DNA from: Corynebacterium cystitidis
GTDB lineage: Bacteria; Actinomycetota; Actinomycetes; Mycobacteriales; Mycobacteriaceae
Assembly: GCF_900187295.1 (NCBI RefSeq)
Contig: NZ_LT906473.1
Coordinates: forward strand, 1-64,000
Direction of reading: 5' to 3'
DNA: 64,000 nt
Both the position numbers and the translations under genes were made by a program. Below the pieces are notes generated by a model. That model worked only from the letters and a program-made list of their open reading frames with translations. It did no database searches and was not told where the DNA came from. Below are positions 37,058 through 45,986 of this stretch, piece by piece. Every line of letters starts with the position of its first letter. Position 1 is the first letter of the stretch.

Positions 37058-38509
37058 TTAGTTGACCACCTTGACCAGATACAGGATCCTGCCATCAGGA
37101 TCATTTGTTTTGTCTACCTCAATGTTCGTTGCTATGACGCTATCGCTGTCAATATCGAGCCTACCGTCCTGATCGGTAGTATCTTTCGGCAGCGGTACGG
37201 TAATCTGATCACCCCTCATGTAGACGGGAGCTCCCAAGATGACCAACTGCCCGCCATCGGTTTGATAGCTGGCTACAAAAGTAGTTGCTACCTCTTTACC
37301 GTCGATACTGATGAAATGCTCGGCTCCGAAACTGCTCTCGGAAGCCGATTTATCGATGACTAGATAGGGAATAGAGGTATCTTTTTCTGCAGCCTCGAGC
37401 GGTTTGATCGATTCTGCAATACCGCTGTTAATCTCCTCAATATCCTTATTGACCTGCTCATCTAGCTGGGAATCAAGCTCTTGCTCTTTCGCATTGAATG
37501 GCTGCAAAAGTGTTTCAATGAAAGGAGTTTGGTTCCTGAGAGCGTCGTCTTTCCACGCAGGCTGTAAAGAGTCGAGGAGTAATCCAGCCAGATAATTGAT
37601 CTCATAACCTTCCATATCAGCGGCGCTGAACACTTGATCCTTATTGAGCACCTGTATCGCCCTCTGGCGGAATTGCTCAGGCGAAAGGTCTGGGCGATAG
37701 AACGTCAATAGATACTCCACATAGCGCGCATGCCCCTCGACCAGATCAGAATGCCTAACTCCCTGATACTCGGCCGGATACGTCTGTTGCCATTTTTCTT
37801 GCCAGAATTTGGCGTGTTCAAGGTGCTCTTGTGCGCGGTCCGGATTCTCATATGCGCTCAACAGATTGTGGTAGATCATCCGCCGCATAACGCGCGGTTC
37901 AGGATCAATAGGGTAATCCTGAGACCTACCATCGCTTTCCTCTCCACGCTGGTCGAGATCAGGTTGATGGTAGAAATGAACGAGCTCGTGGGATGCGAAA
38001 CGGTAAAGTTCCTCACCGTCGGGATCTTTCGCCCGGTTCAAATCATCTATTGACAAAAACACTGCAGTTCGGCCATTAAACTCTCCTGGACTGTAACCAC
38101 CGGGAGGTGGAGCTATTAGCTGCTTGGTTTCTTCCGGTTGCAGTTCATGCGACCCTTGAAAATCTACTGCCCACGCGGTTACGACCGATCCTTCATTGTT
38201 CAGCCGAAACACCACAGCAACATGCTCAGTATAATCTGCTCCTGGCCACACCTTGGAAGCATGTGGCCAATGATCAGACACCCTCTGAGCAAACGCAACA
38301 ATAGTAGCCGCATAGTCGGCATCGGACGCAGGTGGCACATCAATATTTCCATCCAGCCCGTCGAGGCCTGAAATCTCGACGGACGAAGTGGAAGACTGAG
38401 TGACTTCTGGTGTTTCTGAAGCGCTTGTGCAGCCTGCTACGAGTATCGACAACACGCCGCTAAGAAAAATGAATCGGACAAGCCTGCGACGTGAAGATGA
38501 AGTCGCCAT
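37058..38509 (-). CDS. Lipoprotein with HExxH metalloprotease motif
   Basis: 483 residues. A basic n-region and hydrophobic signal peptide end in the lipobox LVAGC (lipidated Cys27), followed by a Ser/Thr-rich linker. A zinc-protease motif HELVH is at 174-178, and VEGHARYVEYL at about 257-267 could give the third ligand (Glu), as in gluzincins. A Glu/Ser-rich helical part and a beta-rich C-terminal domain (about 385-483) follow. It would act at the cell surface. The family is not recognised. It is flanked by IS remnants and lies within the toxin island on the same strand. Confidence 0.7.
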   Translation of the reverse strand: MATSSSRRRLVRFIFLSGVLSILVAGCTSASETPEVTQSSTSSVEISGLDGLDGNIDVPPASDADYAATIVAFAQRVSDHWPHASKVWPGADYTEHVAVVFRLNNEGSVVTAWAVDFQGSHELQPEETKQLIAPPPGGYSPGEFNGRTAVFLSIDDLNRAKDPDGEELYRFASHELVHFYHQPDLDQRGEESDGRSQDYPIDPEPRVMRRMIYHNLLSAYENPDRAQEHLEHAKFWQEKWQQTYPAEYQGVRHSDLVEGHARYVEYLLTFYRPDLSPEQFRQRAIQVLNKDQVFSAADMEGYEINYLAGLLLDSLQPAWKDDALRNQTPFIETLLQPFNAKEQELDSQLDEQVNKDIEEINSGIAESIKPLEAAEKDTSIPYLVIDKSASESSFGAEHFISIDGKEVATTFVASYQTDGGQLVILGAPVYMRGDQITVPLPKDTTDQDGRLDIDSDSVIATNIEVDKTNDPDGRILYLVKVVN

Positions 38510-38559
38510 TGAAGAAACTACCTCCTCAAAGAATAAAGCTTGAGATGTACAGGCCTAAT

Positions 38560-38761
38560 TCTAGCCCGGATTTTTCATGGGGGGTTAGGGTGTTAGAGCC
38601 GAAAATGTAGGCGGGTGAGCTTTCTGACCGGGTATGATTTGAAGTTACGACACTAAAATCATCAAGCAGAAAGGTTCACCCTTATGGTGAAGACTACCAC
38701 TTATCGCATTGGGTCGGATAGCAACAACGTTATTTCGTCTGCCGGGGGGGTTGTTAGTAAG
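38560..38761. other. Truncated 5' end of an unrecognised gene or element
   Basis: AGAAAGG and an ATG at 38684 start a frame MVKTTTYRIGSDSNNVISSA that is cut by the IS1634-type element at 38762. The start looks genuine (ribosome site, upstream AT-rich promoter-like stretch), but the rest is lost and not found on the far side of the IS. Confidence 0.4.
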
Positions 38762-40432
38762 TCCTGACTTGGCTCATTTTGGTGTGTTGTAGATCATATT
38801 GACGTTGTGGCCGGTGGGTTTGGGTTTGTTTAGTGCGAAATGTCGTACTAAGCGGGTAGTTGTGGGGGTGGGGCTAGGCTGTTAGTTATGCCACCGAAGA
38901 TCCGTACAGTTACTACTGCCTCGGGTGCGTCGGCTGTGCAGGTGGTGTGGGGTTATAAACACCGCAAGCCGGTACTTGATCACATTGGTTCAGCACACAA
39001 CGCACACGATCTTGCGGTGTTAAAAGCACGTGCTCAGCGTCTGATTGATAGTGGGCAAACCCAACTGGAATTCGGTCTAGACGGTGTGGGCGCAGCTGGT
39101 GGTACGGGCAGTGAGCATAATCCTGTGCCGATTACCACCGAACGTGCCGGGGTGTTGTTGGATGCTATCGCCGGTGGTTTTCACCATCTTGGTCTTGTTG
39201 AGGCTACCGGTGGTGACCGGGTGTTTTATGATTTGGTGGCGGCTCGGGTGATCCATCCTGGTTCCAAGTTTGATTCGATGGAAACCCTGGCAGAAGTCGG
39301 TGTCCAGTCTGCCTCGTATGCCACGATTAAACGTCACTTGCCACGCTATGCCACCGAGTCTTATCGCACCCCGATTACTCAAGCACTAGCCCGGTATGCT
39401 GCTGTCGGGCCGGGCGTGTTAGTCCTCTACGATGTGACCACGTTGTATTTCGAAACCGATACCCCCGATGAACTGCGTAAACCAGGGTTTTCTAAAGAAC
39501 GCCGCCTCGAGCCACAAATCACCGTAGGGATGCTCACCGATGCTGCCGGTTTACCACTGGCTATTCATGCGTTTGAAGGCAACAAAGCAGAAACCCAGAC
39601 AATGCTGCCGATGATTCAGCGCCTGCAAGACGCGTACCAGCTGGATACCGTGACGATTGTGGCTGATGCCGGGATGTTTTCCGCCGCTAACAAAACAGCA
39701 GTCCTCAACGCCGGTCTGCACTACATCCTGGGCGTTAAAGACACTCGCATCCCGCAGGTGATTGCCCAATGGCGTGCTGATCATCCTGACACGGACTACA
39801 AGGACGGCCAGATCTGGAGTACTGATAGTCATGCTGATGCCAGAGCACCGAAGACATCATCAACAAGAACCTACTACCAGTACTCCCACGATAGGGCCCG
39901 GCGCAGCCTGCGTGGGATTAAAGAACAAGTCGCCAAGGCTTCAGCGTGCTGTTGCCGGTGACATACCAGTCAAACGTAACCGGTATGTCGATCTAAAAGC
40001 ACCACACAAGAAAGTTAACTACGCCCTAGCTGAAAAACACACGGCGATGGCCGGGATCAAAGGCTATGAAACCTCACGCACTGATCTGACTGCTGAGCAG
40101 GTTATCGGGGCCTACCGGCAGTTATTTAGAATCGAGAAATCCTTCCGAATGGCTAAATCCGATCTAAAAGCACGCCCCGTCTACGCCCGACTCGAAGATT
40201 CCATCCAAGCCCACCTAACCATCGTGATGTGTGCGATGGCTGTCGGACACCTACTAGAACAAACCTCAGGCCTATCACTGAAACGACTCGTACGAACCCT
40301 AAAAAAATACCGCACCTTCACCATCAACGTTGCCGGTCAAACCATCCACGCCCAAACCCCGATCCCCGCCAACATCCAAGAAATCATCAACAAACTACCG
40401 AAAATGTCGTACTAAAATGAGCCAAGTCAGGA
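38762..40432 (+). mobile_element. IS1634-family insertion sequence with frameshifted transposase
   Basis: Perfect 19-bp terminal inverted repeats: TCCTGACTTGGCTCATTTT at 38762-38780 and its complement at 40414-40432. The transposase begins at 38888 (MPPKIRTVTTASGASAVQVV), contains YDVTTLYFET and VADAGMFS, and after a one-base gain near 39940 continues in a second frame with YRQLFRIEKSFRMAKSDLKARPVY (the YREK-type box) to 40415. As sequenced it is inactive. No matching target duplication flanks it (left AGTAAG, right ACATGA), so a rearrangement or deletion has used it. Confidence 0.85.
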
Positions 40433-40653
40433 ACATGAAGTTTCTCCAGACTAGGAAACCGCTCCCAGTAACCAAAACTTGCCTCATACACCTCGTCCGA
40501 AAGCTTAATCGGGTCACAATGAAGCACGAACTGGAAGTCAGGGCCGAAATCCTTAACCCAGTTAGGCTGCCTTGTACCTTTGCGTGTCAAACCCCGCTGC
40601 GCAAACCAATCATCAGTATCAGCAAACAATTTATTCTTCGACATTGCAGCCAT
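40433..40653 (-). pseudogene. Immunity-like gene fragment cut by the IS
   Basis: About 70 residues survive (SKNKLFADTDDWFAQRGLTRKG ... EASFGYWERFPSLEKLH), with ribosome site AAAGGACGG before an ATG at 40653. The plan matches the N-terminus of the gene at 33918-34568. The 3' part is absent on the other side of the IS, which indicates a deletion at the IS edge. Confidence 0.6.
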
Positions 40654-40801
40654 CAACCGTCCTTTCGCCTAATTAACGATCGTGTGTTCTGGCGGAGTTT
40701 CACGCCCCGGCCCCACAGATACGGGGACCGGGACAAGGAAACATCCCCCGAATGCAATGACCCAGTGCCAGGCTCCTCGTCCTCGGAAGCAGAGGAGGAG
40801 G

Positions 40802-41185
40802 TTAGTTATAGATGATGGCCACGGCATGGCCTTGAGCAGCAGTAGAAGCATAGAAATCCGCTAGCGTCTCGAGGGATGTAGCAAGCTCTTCATCCTTAAC
40901 CGACGCGGAAGCCAAAGCCTGGGCCATCGCGGGTGTCTCTTCTGGTGTGGCCACCAACAAGGGCGGATCCTGGCAAAGAAGAGTTTTACCGCTTACCGCG
41001 CTGGCAGTAGTCTCTTCGTTGAGTCCGGCTGCGAGATCATCAGCATCCTTATCAATATCGGTACCGGGACCGTTGGCTTGCTCTTCCATCCATACGAACA
41101 CTAGGCCAACAGCATCATCCGGATCGCTGGTGGTCAGTTGGTCGTATTGCTCAGCAGTAATCGGAATATAGTTCGGAATAATCAT
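40802..41185 (-). CDS. Hypothetical acidic immunity-like protein
   Basis: 127 residues, strongly acidic, helical. N-terminus MIIPNYIPITAEQYDQLTTSD, ending ATAAQGHAVAIIYN in style. Not recognised. It starts 8 bases after the stop of 41194-41760 and is likely its operon partner. Small acidic proteins at such positions are commonly immunity proteins; no more can be said. Confidence 0.5.
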   Translation of the reverse strand: MIIPNYIPITAEQYDQLTTSDPDDAVGLVFVWMEEQANGPGTDIDKDADDLAAGLNEETTASAVSGKTLLCQDPPLLVATPEETPAMAQALASASVKDEELATSLETLADFYASTAAQGHAVAIIYN

Positions 41186-41193
41186 GATATGTC

Positions 41194-41760
41194 CTAGTCT
41201 GTATCGGTTGTATCGTCGGTGGTCTTCTCAAGGGTAGGGATCCATGGGTTAACGCCACGTCGTTCCAGGGACGAGGCCATCTTCGTGGAGAAAGACTTTA
41301 GCCGCTTGATACTATTTGGGGTGCTTGCTGCCTGAGCAATAGCATCCCACTGCTCTTGGCCTCCCTTTTTTGCCAGCAGGTTAACTAACTCATCGTCGAC
41401 ATGTGTCGGATCGGTTCGATAGATCTCCAAGAATTTATCCATCGTGGCTTTACTACTGCCACCAATTTTGGTCAGGATATTGTATACCGTCTGCCGGCCC
41501 TGCTTCTCTGTGATCCGGTAATAGTAGTCAACAAACACATCGAAGTACTTTTTCTGCTTTGTTGACACATGCTCCCAAATCCCTCGAAGAAGACCGGCGA
41601 CTTCAAAATCGGTTATGGAAGGGTCCTCAATAGCAGTATCAACACCTTTAATGTAGGCATCCAGATCCTCATCAGAACAGGTCTCCCACCGGGTAGGAAA
41701 CGGTATCGGCAAACCCATCCGCCGAGACAGTTCAGTATGAAACGACTCATAATCAGACAT
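41194..41760 (-). CDS. Hypothetical helical protein
   Basis: About 188 residues, all-helical (EVAGLLRGIWEHVSTKQKKYFDVFVDYYYRI; ELVNLLAKKGGQEQWDAIAQAAS), mixed charge, with a Thr/Asp-rich end. Not recognised. ATG at 41760 or 41763. It follows a remnant of the module-end family and precedes an acidic small gene. The helical repeat-like form could be an immunity protein or an adaptor. Confidence 0.5.
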   Translation of the reverse strand: MSDYESFHTELSRRMGLPIPFPTRWETCSDEDLDAYIKGVDTAIEDPSITDFEVAGLLRGIWEHVSTKQKKYFDVFVDYYYRITEKQGRQTVYNILTKIGGSSKATMDKFLEIYRTDPTHVDDELVNLLAKKGGQEQWDAIAQAASTPNSIKRLKSFSTKMASSLERRGVNPWIPTLEKTTDDTTDTD

Positions 41761-41764
41761 CATC

Positions 41765-41997
41765 TACTCCCAAAAAGCCGACGTAGACGAATCGAGCACA
41801 GCCCACTGTATGCCTACCGCTTGAGGGGATGCCAAGTCTGCTTGGTCAGCGATATCAGTTCCGCCGTCGATCCAGTAGTTGATCAGCCGTAGGGCTTCCT
41901 CATGATCAGTGGTCGTTGTCACGTAGTGGTGTTTAGGTGAGACCTTATAGCCTGCATCATTATAAAGAAGCTGATACAGAGAGTAGAGAGCGGACTA
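41765..41997 (-). pseudogene. Remnant of the module-end gene family (C-terminus)
   Basis: Starting right after the stop of 41998-42414 the frame reads LYSLYQLLYNDAGYKVSPKH, then EEALRLINYWIDGGTDIADQA, then AVLDSSTSAFW. The W..GGTDIA block matches the end of the intact gene at 52154-52801 (LLSHWPNGGTDIASLAEW). The N-terminal two-thirds is missing and there is no start codon in a sensible place. Confidence 0.65.
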
Positions 41998-42414
41998 CTA
42001 TCGGAAATTTTTGATCCACTCTAGGAATGAATTGAATGGACCCATGTAGTACTCCTCTTGGACGAAATCGTACATGCCACAGAAGACTGATCCATCCTGG
42101 AGCTTCTCAAAAACACCCCATTGAAGAGCATCTGCGTACGCTACAGGGAAGAAACGTTCGGAATCCTTAAAGCCTGAATTCCAAAATGTGTCACTAAAAC
42201 CTTCAAAGGCATTTGGGTAAGCCCCGTAGGGTGCTGGGGTGAAGAAGATAACCGATGGTGGGTTGAACTCGGTGAATTGCTTCCAGAAACTAAAATACTC
42301 ATCAGGGATCCACTCTGGTGCTCTCTTGAACCCGGTTTCGATCTCATCCTGAGAAAATCCGTCACCGTAAAAATAGCTCACTTGTGCGCCATCCAAATCC
42401 GACTTATCAATCAT
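41998..42414 (-). CDS. Immunity protein for LHH toxin of module E (SUKH-like)
   Basis: 138 residues from the ATG at 42414, which overlaps the toxin stop as ATGA, so toxin and immunity are translationally coupled. FSFWKQFTEFNPPSVIFFTPAPYG and the late YDFVQEEYYMGPFNSFLEWI have the general SUKH look, but the match is weaker than for the other SUKH genes here. Position makes it the cognate immunity gene of the LHH tip. Confidence 0.65.
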   Translation of the reverse strand: MIDKSDLDGAQVSYFYGDGFSQDEIETGFKRAPEWIPDEYFSFWKQFTEFNPPSVIFFTPAPYGAYPNAFEGFSDTFWNSGFKDSERFFPVAYADALQWGVFEKLQDGSVFCGMYDFVQEEYYMGPFNSFLEWIKNFR

Positions 42415-43410
42415 TCGAAATCTCGCGCCCTTTCCATCCAGTACTGTTCGCGCCATGCATTGAATGATTCCCTGTCAACTGGGATCACGTCAACGGGAAA
42501 ATCCTTCCTGCTTAGACCATCATATATATGCAGAGTGCTCCTATGCTTAGTGTGGGTTTCAGCAGTTATTTCAACGAGCGCAGACCGATCATCTTGCCCT
42601 ATATGATGGAGATTAACTGGGTTGTCATCGACTCCTATTGGTGCACGACCTGCACGCATCAGATCCAAGTTGGTCCCTTTTCCACCACCGATCGAATTCG
42701 GCAGGTAAACTTCCTTGAAGGGATCGAAGACATGCGTTCCATTCTGTTGATATACTCGCTTGCCAAGAACCTCTCGAGGGCTCCACAAAGGGTGCGCCTT
42801 CAGCCCGTAGATATCCACCCAGTGTGCTGGGTGGTTGACGTATCCTTGGGCGCTAGCGATACGGGGTGCGGCCCCTAAGGGGTCTTGGGCATTATAGACA
42901 CCAGCATCAGGATGGTAATAGCGGAAACGGTTATACGCCCAACCGGACTCATCATCGTAGTACTGACCCGCAAACAACAGTGGTGAGGACTGGTGACCTC
43001 TCCAGACACGTTTACCGTATAACGTCTGTGACGACTGTCCGACCACATCACCGGTAGACGGATCAATAATCTCGTGTGGTGCGCCCGCCAGATCAGCAAC
43101 AAGAGCAAAGAATTCCGCATCGACCCTGTCTTGATCCCAGTTACGTACATCACCAGGATCAGCGTCTGTGTTGGTGATGGTGGTCGGGTGGTGTGTGTGG
43201 GTGCCGGTCAGGGTGATCTGGCCGATGATCTCACCACTCGCCGGTTCATGGGTCCAGACGTACCCAGCCCCACGCCCGGGCCCGAGGGTGGCCTGCTGGG
43301 CAACTAGTTGGTTACCACGATGCACAAACATCATACGAGCCAGCACCTGCCCGGTAGCGGTATCAATCTGCTCTTTTGCTCCACGACGCTCCTGCCCATC
43401 ATAAATGGGT
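42411..43410 (-). pseudogene. Rhs module E: core fragment plus LHH nuclease tip
   Basis: An in-frame displaced rhs 3' end with no proper start: IYDGQERRGAKEQIDTATGQVLARM, then the core, then YHPDAGVYNAQDPLG and the junction at 42826-42845, then a tip of about 128 residues. The tip holds NPVNLHHIGQ, LVEITAETH and STLHIY, the HNH/ENDO VII fold with LHH motif, a DNase. The open frame from 43346 is intact, so it is a reserve cassette rather than a decayed gene. The cognate immunity gene overlaps its stop. Confidence 0.85.
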
Positions 43411-43478
43411 CTGACCGTTGTGGTCGGTCTCTATGGGCCAGTAATGGCCTGGTGTCTGATATCGGCCCTCCGTCAACG

Positions 43479-44135
43479 TCACAAATCTTCAGGTAATTCA
43501 GGACCATGCCGTTGCGGAATAGGTTTACCTTCATGGACAGCCAGAACTTGGGCAAGCACGATATCAACAGCCCCGGGCATCAACGTCGACTTTGCAACGA
43601 TGTAAAGCCCCTCCTGTTGCTCCATGGTCAGTGCTGTGCGAGATCTGTCAGCCGCGTTAACGATATCCCACTCATCGCGGCGTTGATACGATTCCTCCTG
43701 ACCAACGGGCTCACGATTAATCTTGGAGGCATAGCGTTGATTACGGACAGGATCAAACAACGAGTCATCCCACATCACTCCCCACTGCGCTGGATCAAAC
43801 TTCGAATCCACAACACCTAGGCGACGTGCCATCCGAAATTTACCAAACATTGTTGGTGTGACCAACATTGGCGTTACCAAAGGTTCCTCGCGGTGAGCCG
43901 CAACCCAACCATCACGATCGGCTTCAACCTCAGCGACATCATCGACAACACCCAAAATCGTAAACAAAGGAACAAGAAACCGCGGAAACTTATTCGTAAT
44001 TACCCAACCGACGGCACTACGGCCGTCGTGAAGTTTCATCTCAAAAACCACGCCGTCGCGTGCTTGCATCGACTTTTCAAATCCCGGAATTTGAATAATC
44101 AGAGATGAAGCAAGTTCAGTATTCTTGGAGCTCAT
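43479..44135 (-). CDS. Hypothetical protein upstream of module E
   Basis: 218 residues from MSSKNTELASSLIIQIPGFEK after GAGAAG. Soluble alpha/beta protein with WVITNKFPRFLVPLFTILGVVDDVAEVEADRDG and a late segment EGLYIVAKSTLMPGAVDIVLAQVLAVHEG. Not recognised. It lies between a module-end family pseudogene and the start of the rhs module E homology, so it may belong to the preceding cassette as a second immunity gene. Confidence 0.55.
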   Translation of the reverse strand: MSSKNTELASSLIIQIPGFEKSMQARDGVVFEMKLHDGRSAVGWVITNKFPRFLVPLFTILGVVDDVAEVEADRDGWVAAHREEPLVTPMLVTPTMFGKFRMARRLGVVDSKFDPAQWGVMWDDSLFDPVRNQRYASKINREPVGQEESYQRRDEWDIVNAADRSRTALTMEQQEGLYIVAKSTLMPGAVDIVLAQVLAVHEGKPIPQRHGPELPEDL

Positions 44136-44281
44136 TCTTCTCAACACTTCCTACCGTCACGGCGCTACACTTAAAAACTTAAGGCATACTTAGCCCACTG
44201 TGTCACACCGTTATAAATATTTCTCGACGAAGCAATTTCATTACGCTCCTAGCATCAGTGGTGACTTCTCGGACTTCGTGC

Positions 44282-44917
44282 CTAAAGTTCCACTTTGCGC
44301 CAGTCGTTTTCGTCGGCTGACACGTCGCCGGTTTCTAGCCATTGCCTAAATATTGTGATGACTATGTCCCGATCTTGTACCTCGCGACCGTAGTGCTGCT
44401 GCGCATTGCCCTTGCGGGTTTCAACGATCCATACGTCATCTACGGCTAAGTATCGCGCCTGGATATAGAAATCACCATGTGCGCTTCTCGACGTATCTGT
44501 GATGACAACGAAGCCTTCTTGAATGCGTGGGTCTTGATCTGGATTGGCAATAATTTCACGCCGCTGAGCTAGCCTTAAGCGCTCACCCACCCCTAGCTTC
44601 GAACCCCAAGGGTAGGTCTGCACCGAGGTGGCTGTCTCAACATCTTCCGATTCGTCTCCGAACAGGACGACCTCTGCCGAATCAACAAAAGCAAGACCCC
44701 ACGAGTTCTGACGAGCTAATCTAGTCAACTGGTCTTCCTGCCCTGATTCACATTCCTATGCGACCACCGTGGCGCCGTTGCCGAGCGCAGGAGAGATTTC
44801 CACCATCGATGGCACTTGGCTAAACCCATCTCTTGCCCACCGCTGGCTAATCTCGAATAAAGGGTAGTCGGACGGGTCCTGATTGAAGATTGTCGGCTTG
44901 TACAGCCACGCCAACAT
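44282..44917 (-). pseudogene. Module-end family gene with in-frame TAG
   Basis: Start ATG at 44917 abuts the stop of the upstream gene (TAAATG). It reads MLAWLYKPTIFNQDPSDYP...GNGATVVA, then TAG at 44756-44758, and stays open in the same frame for a further 158 codons with a family-like C-terminus: DFYIQARYLAVDDVWIVE, KGNAQQHYGREVQDRD, ITIFRQWLETGDVS. Total 211 codons equals the family's usual length. A TTG at 44728 could restart the distal part. Family function unknown. Confidence 0.7.
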
Positions 44918-45565
44918 TTAAATCGTCTCCTTGATATAAGCGTTCATCGCCTCGATAGCTTCAAAGCTTTCATCGTTCCGATTATTTGGACCTGAATCTC
45001 GTAAAAGCAGTGCGTAGTCTATGTGGTGGATGGCTTCTTCGTGGAATCCTTGATGGTTTAAATAACCAGCGTACGAAGCCGCAGCTGGAGCAAAGAGTTG
45101 ATTCGGGAAAAACCGGTCTCGCAACTGAAATGCTAAAAGGATATCCATGGTTTCTACCCAAAGCTTGACATCGTTCGTGAATTGCGCAAGACGTGCTTGG
45201 TTGATACTTCCACTCGGCCGGAGAATCTGCACGGACGTACTTCCTGGTTCGTCAGTACCTAGAATGCCCTGCGTCGTTTCTCCGAGACTTGTCAAAGGGG
45301 CGACGAGTCCGCGCTCGAAGGAAGAGTGAATCTTTTTCGCCACCTTACCCCACGACGGCGAATGTACCGATATAGAAGTCAAAGCTGAAAAGTTTGTCGG
45401 ATTACGCCGAAAAGACGCATAACCAAAATAGACATGAACATTCAACTTATCAACGGCCAAGACGAACATAGGTGAATCTTTGCGGGGTTTCCTCCACCCT
45501 AAAATCTCCATGGTTTCACGGTAAGCCTCCCCGCTTCCAACCGAAGGATACGAATAGTCAGTCAT
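44918..45565 (-). CDS. Immunity-like protein for toxin remnant G
   Basis: 215 residues from the ATG at 45565 (GGAAAGG upstream). Alpha/beta N-terminus (EILGWRKPRKDSPMFVLAVDKLNVHVYFGYASFRR) and a helical C-terminal half (LLAFQLRDRFFPNQLFAPAAASYAGYLNHQGFHEEAIHHIDYALLL) that resembles a TPR-like hairpin. Not a named family. It follows the endonuclease-like remnant at 45608-45925 by about 40 bases and is the likely cognate immunity gene. Confidence 0.6.
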   Translation of the reverse strand: MTDYSYPSVGSGEAYRETMEILGWRKPRKDSPMFVLAVDKLNVHVYFGYASFRRNPTNFSALTSISVHSPSWGKVAKKIHSSFERGLVAPLTSLGETTQGILGTDEPGSTSVQILRPSGSINQARLAQFTNDVKLWVETMDILLAFQLRDRFFPNQLFAPAAASYAGYLNHQGFHEEAIHHIDYALLLRDSGPNNRNDESFEAIEAMNAYIKETI

Positions 45566-45607
45566 AGCACCCTTTCCATCGTCCAAGTCCTCTATAAGAG
45601 TTCAACG

Positions 45608-45952
45608 CTATTTCGGTTTCGGTAAATCATTCTTTATAATTTGGGCTCGGCCTTCACCGACTGCTGGCTCAACCACTCGGAAAGACTCGATTTTAGTGAC
45701 CACTGGATTAGCTCGACCAGGCACCTCACTAACCGGTTTAATTTTCACACCGACAATAATGGCGCTATTCCCTTCAGCAATGTGCGAGTATACAGCCGCC
45801 TGATTCTCTGTGTACCGCCCTGAATTCAGCTTGACTTCGATACCCGCAATTTCTCCTTGCGGATTCATAGCTAACGTATCTGCCCGATCCCGCGTACCGT
45901 TACCTACGATTGAAACCTGGTCGGCGGGGCCTGACCCCCTGTTGGAGGACAT
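45608..45952 (-). pseudogene. Toxin tip remnant G, endonuclease-like, headless
   Basis: 114 codons. From GPADQVSIVGNGTRDRADTLAM on, it resembles a PD-(D/E)XK toxin: RADTL, EIAGIEVKLNSG and ENQAAVYSHI (Asp, ExK and Q..Y elements in order). The first 9 codons, including the ATG, come from an IS3-type end (45929-45956). The rhs core, junction and tip N-terminus are missing. It is either dead or a freed cytoplasmic endonuclease fragment. Confidence 0.65.
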
Positions 45953-45956
45953 GGGG
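45929..45956. mobile_element. Solo IS3-type end scar
   Basis: GGCCTGACCCCCTGTTGGAGGACATGGG, read in two parts, matches the IS end at 12149 (CCTGACCCCTTGGTGG + TGGACATGGG) and at 51861-51889. Only the end remains, so an element or its body has been lost here. Confidence 0.6.
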
Positions 45957-45986
45957 TCGACCGGACAAATATGAGCCGAGTAGTAG

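Noticed and set aside
38888..40415. Programmed frameshift in the IS1634 transposase
   Set aside because: Elements of this family encode one continuous transposase; a single extra T near 39940 explains the break better, and no slippery heptamer is seen.
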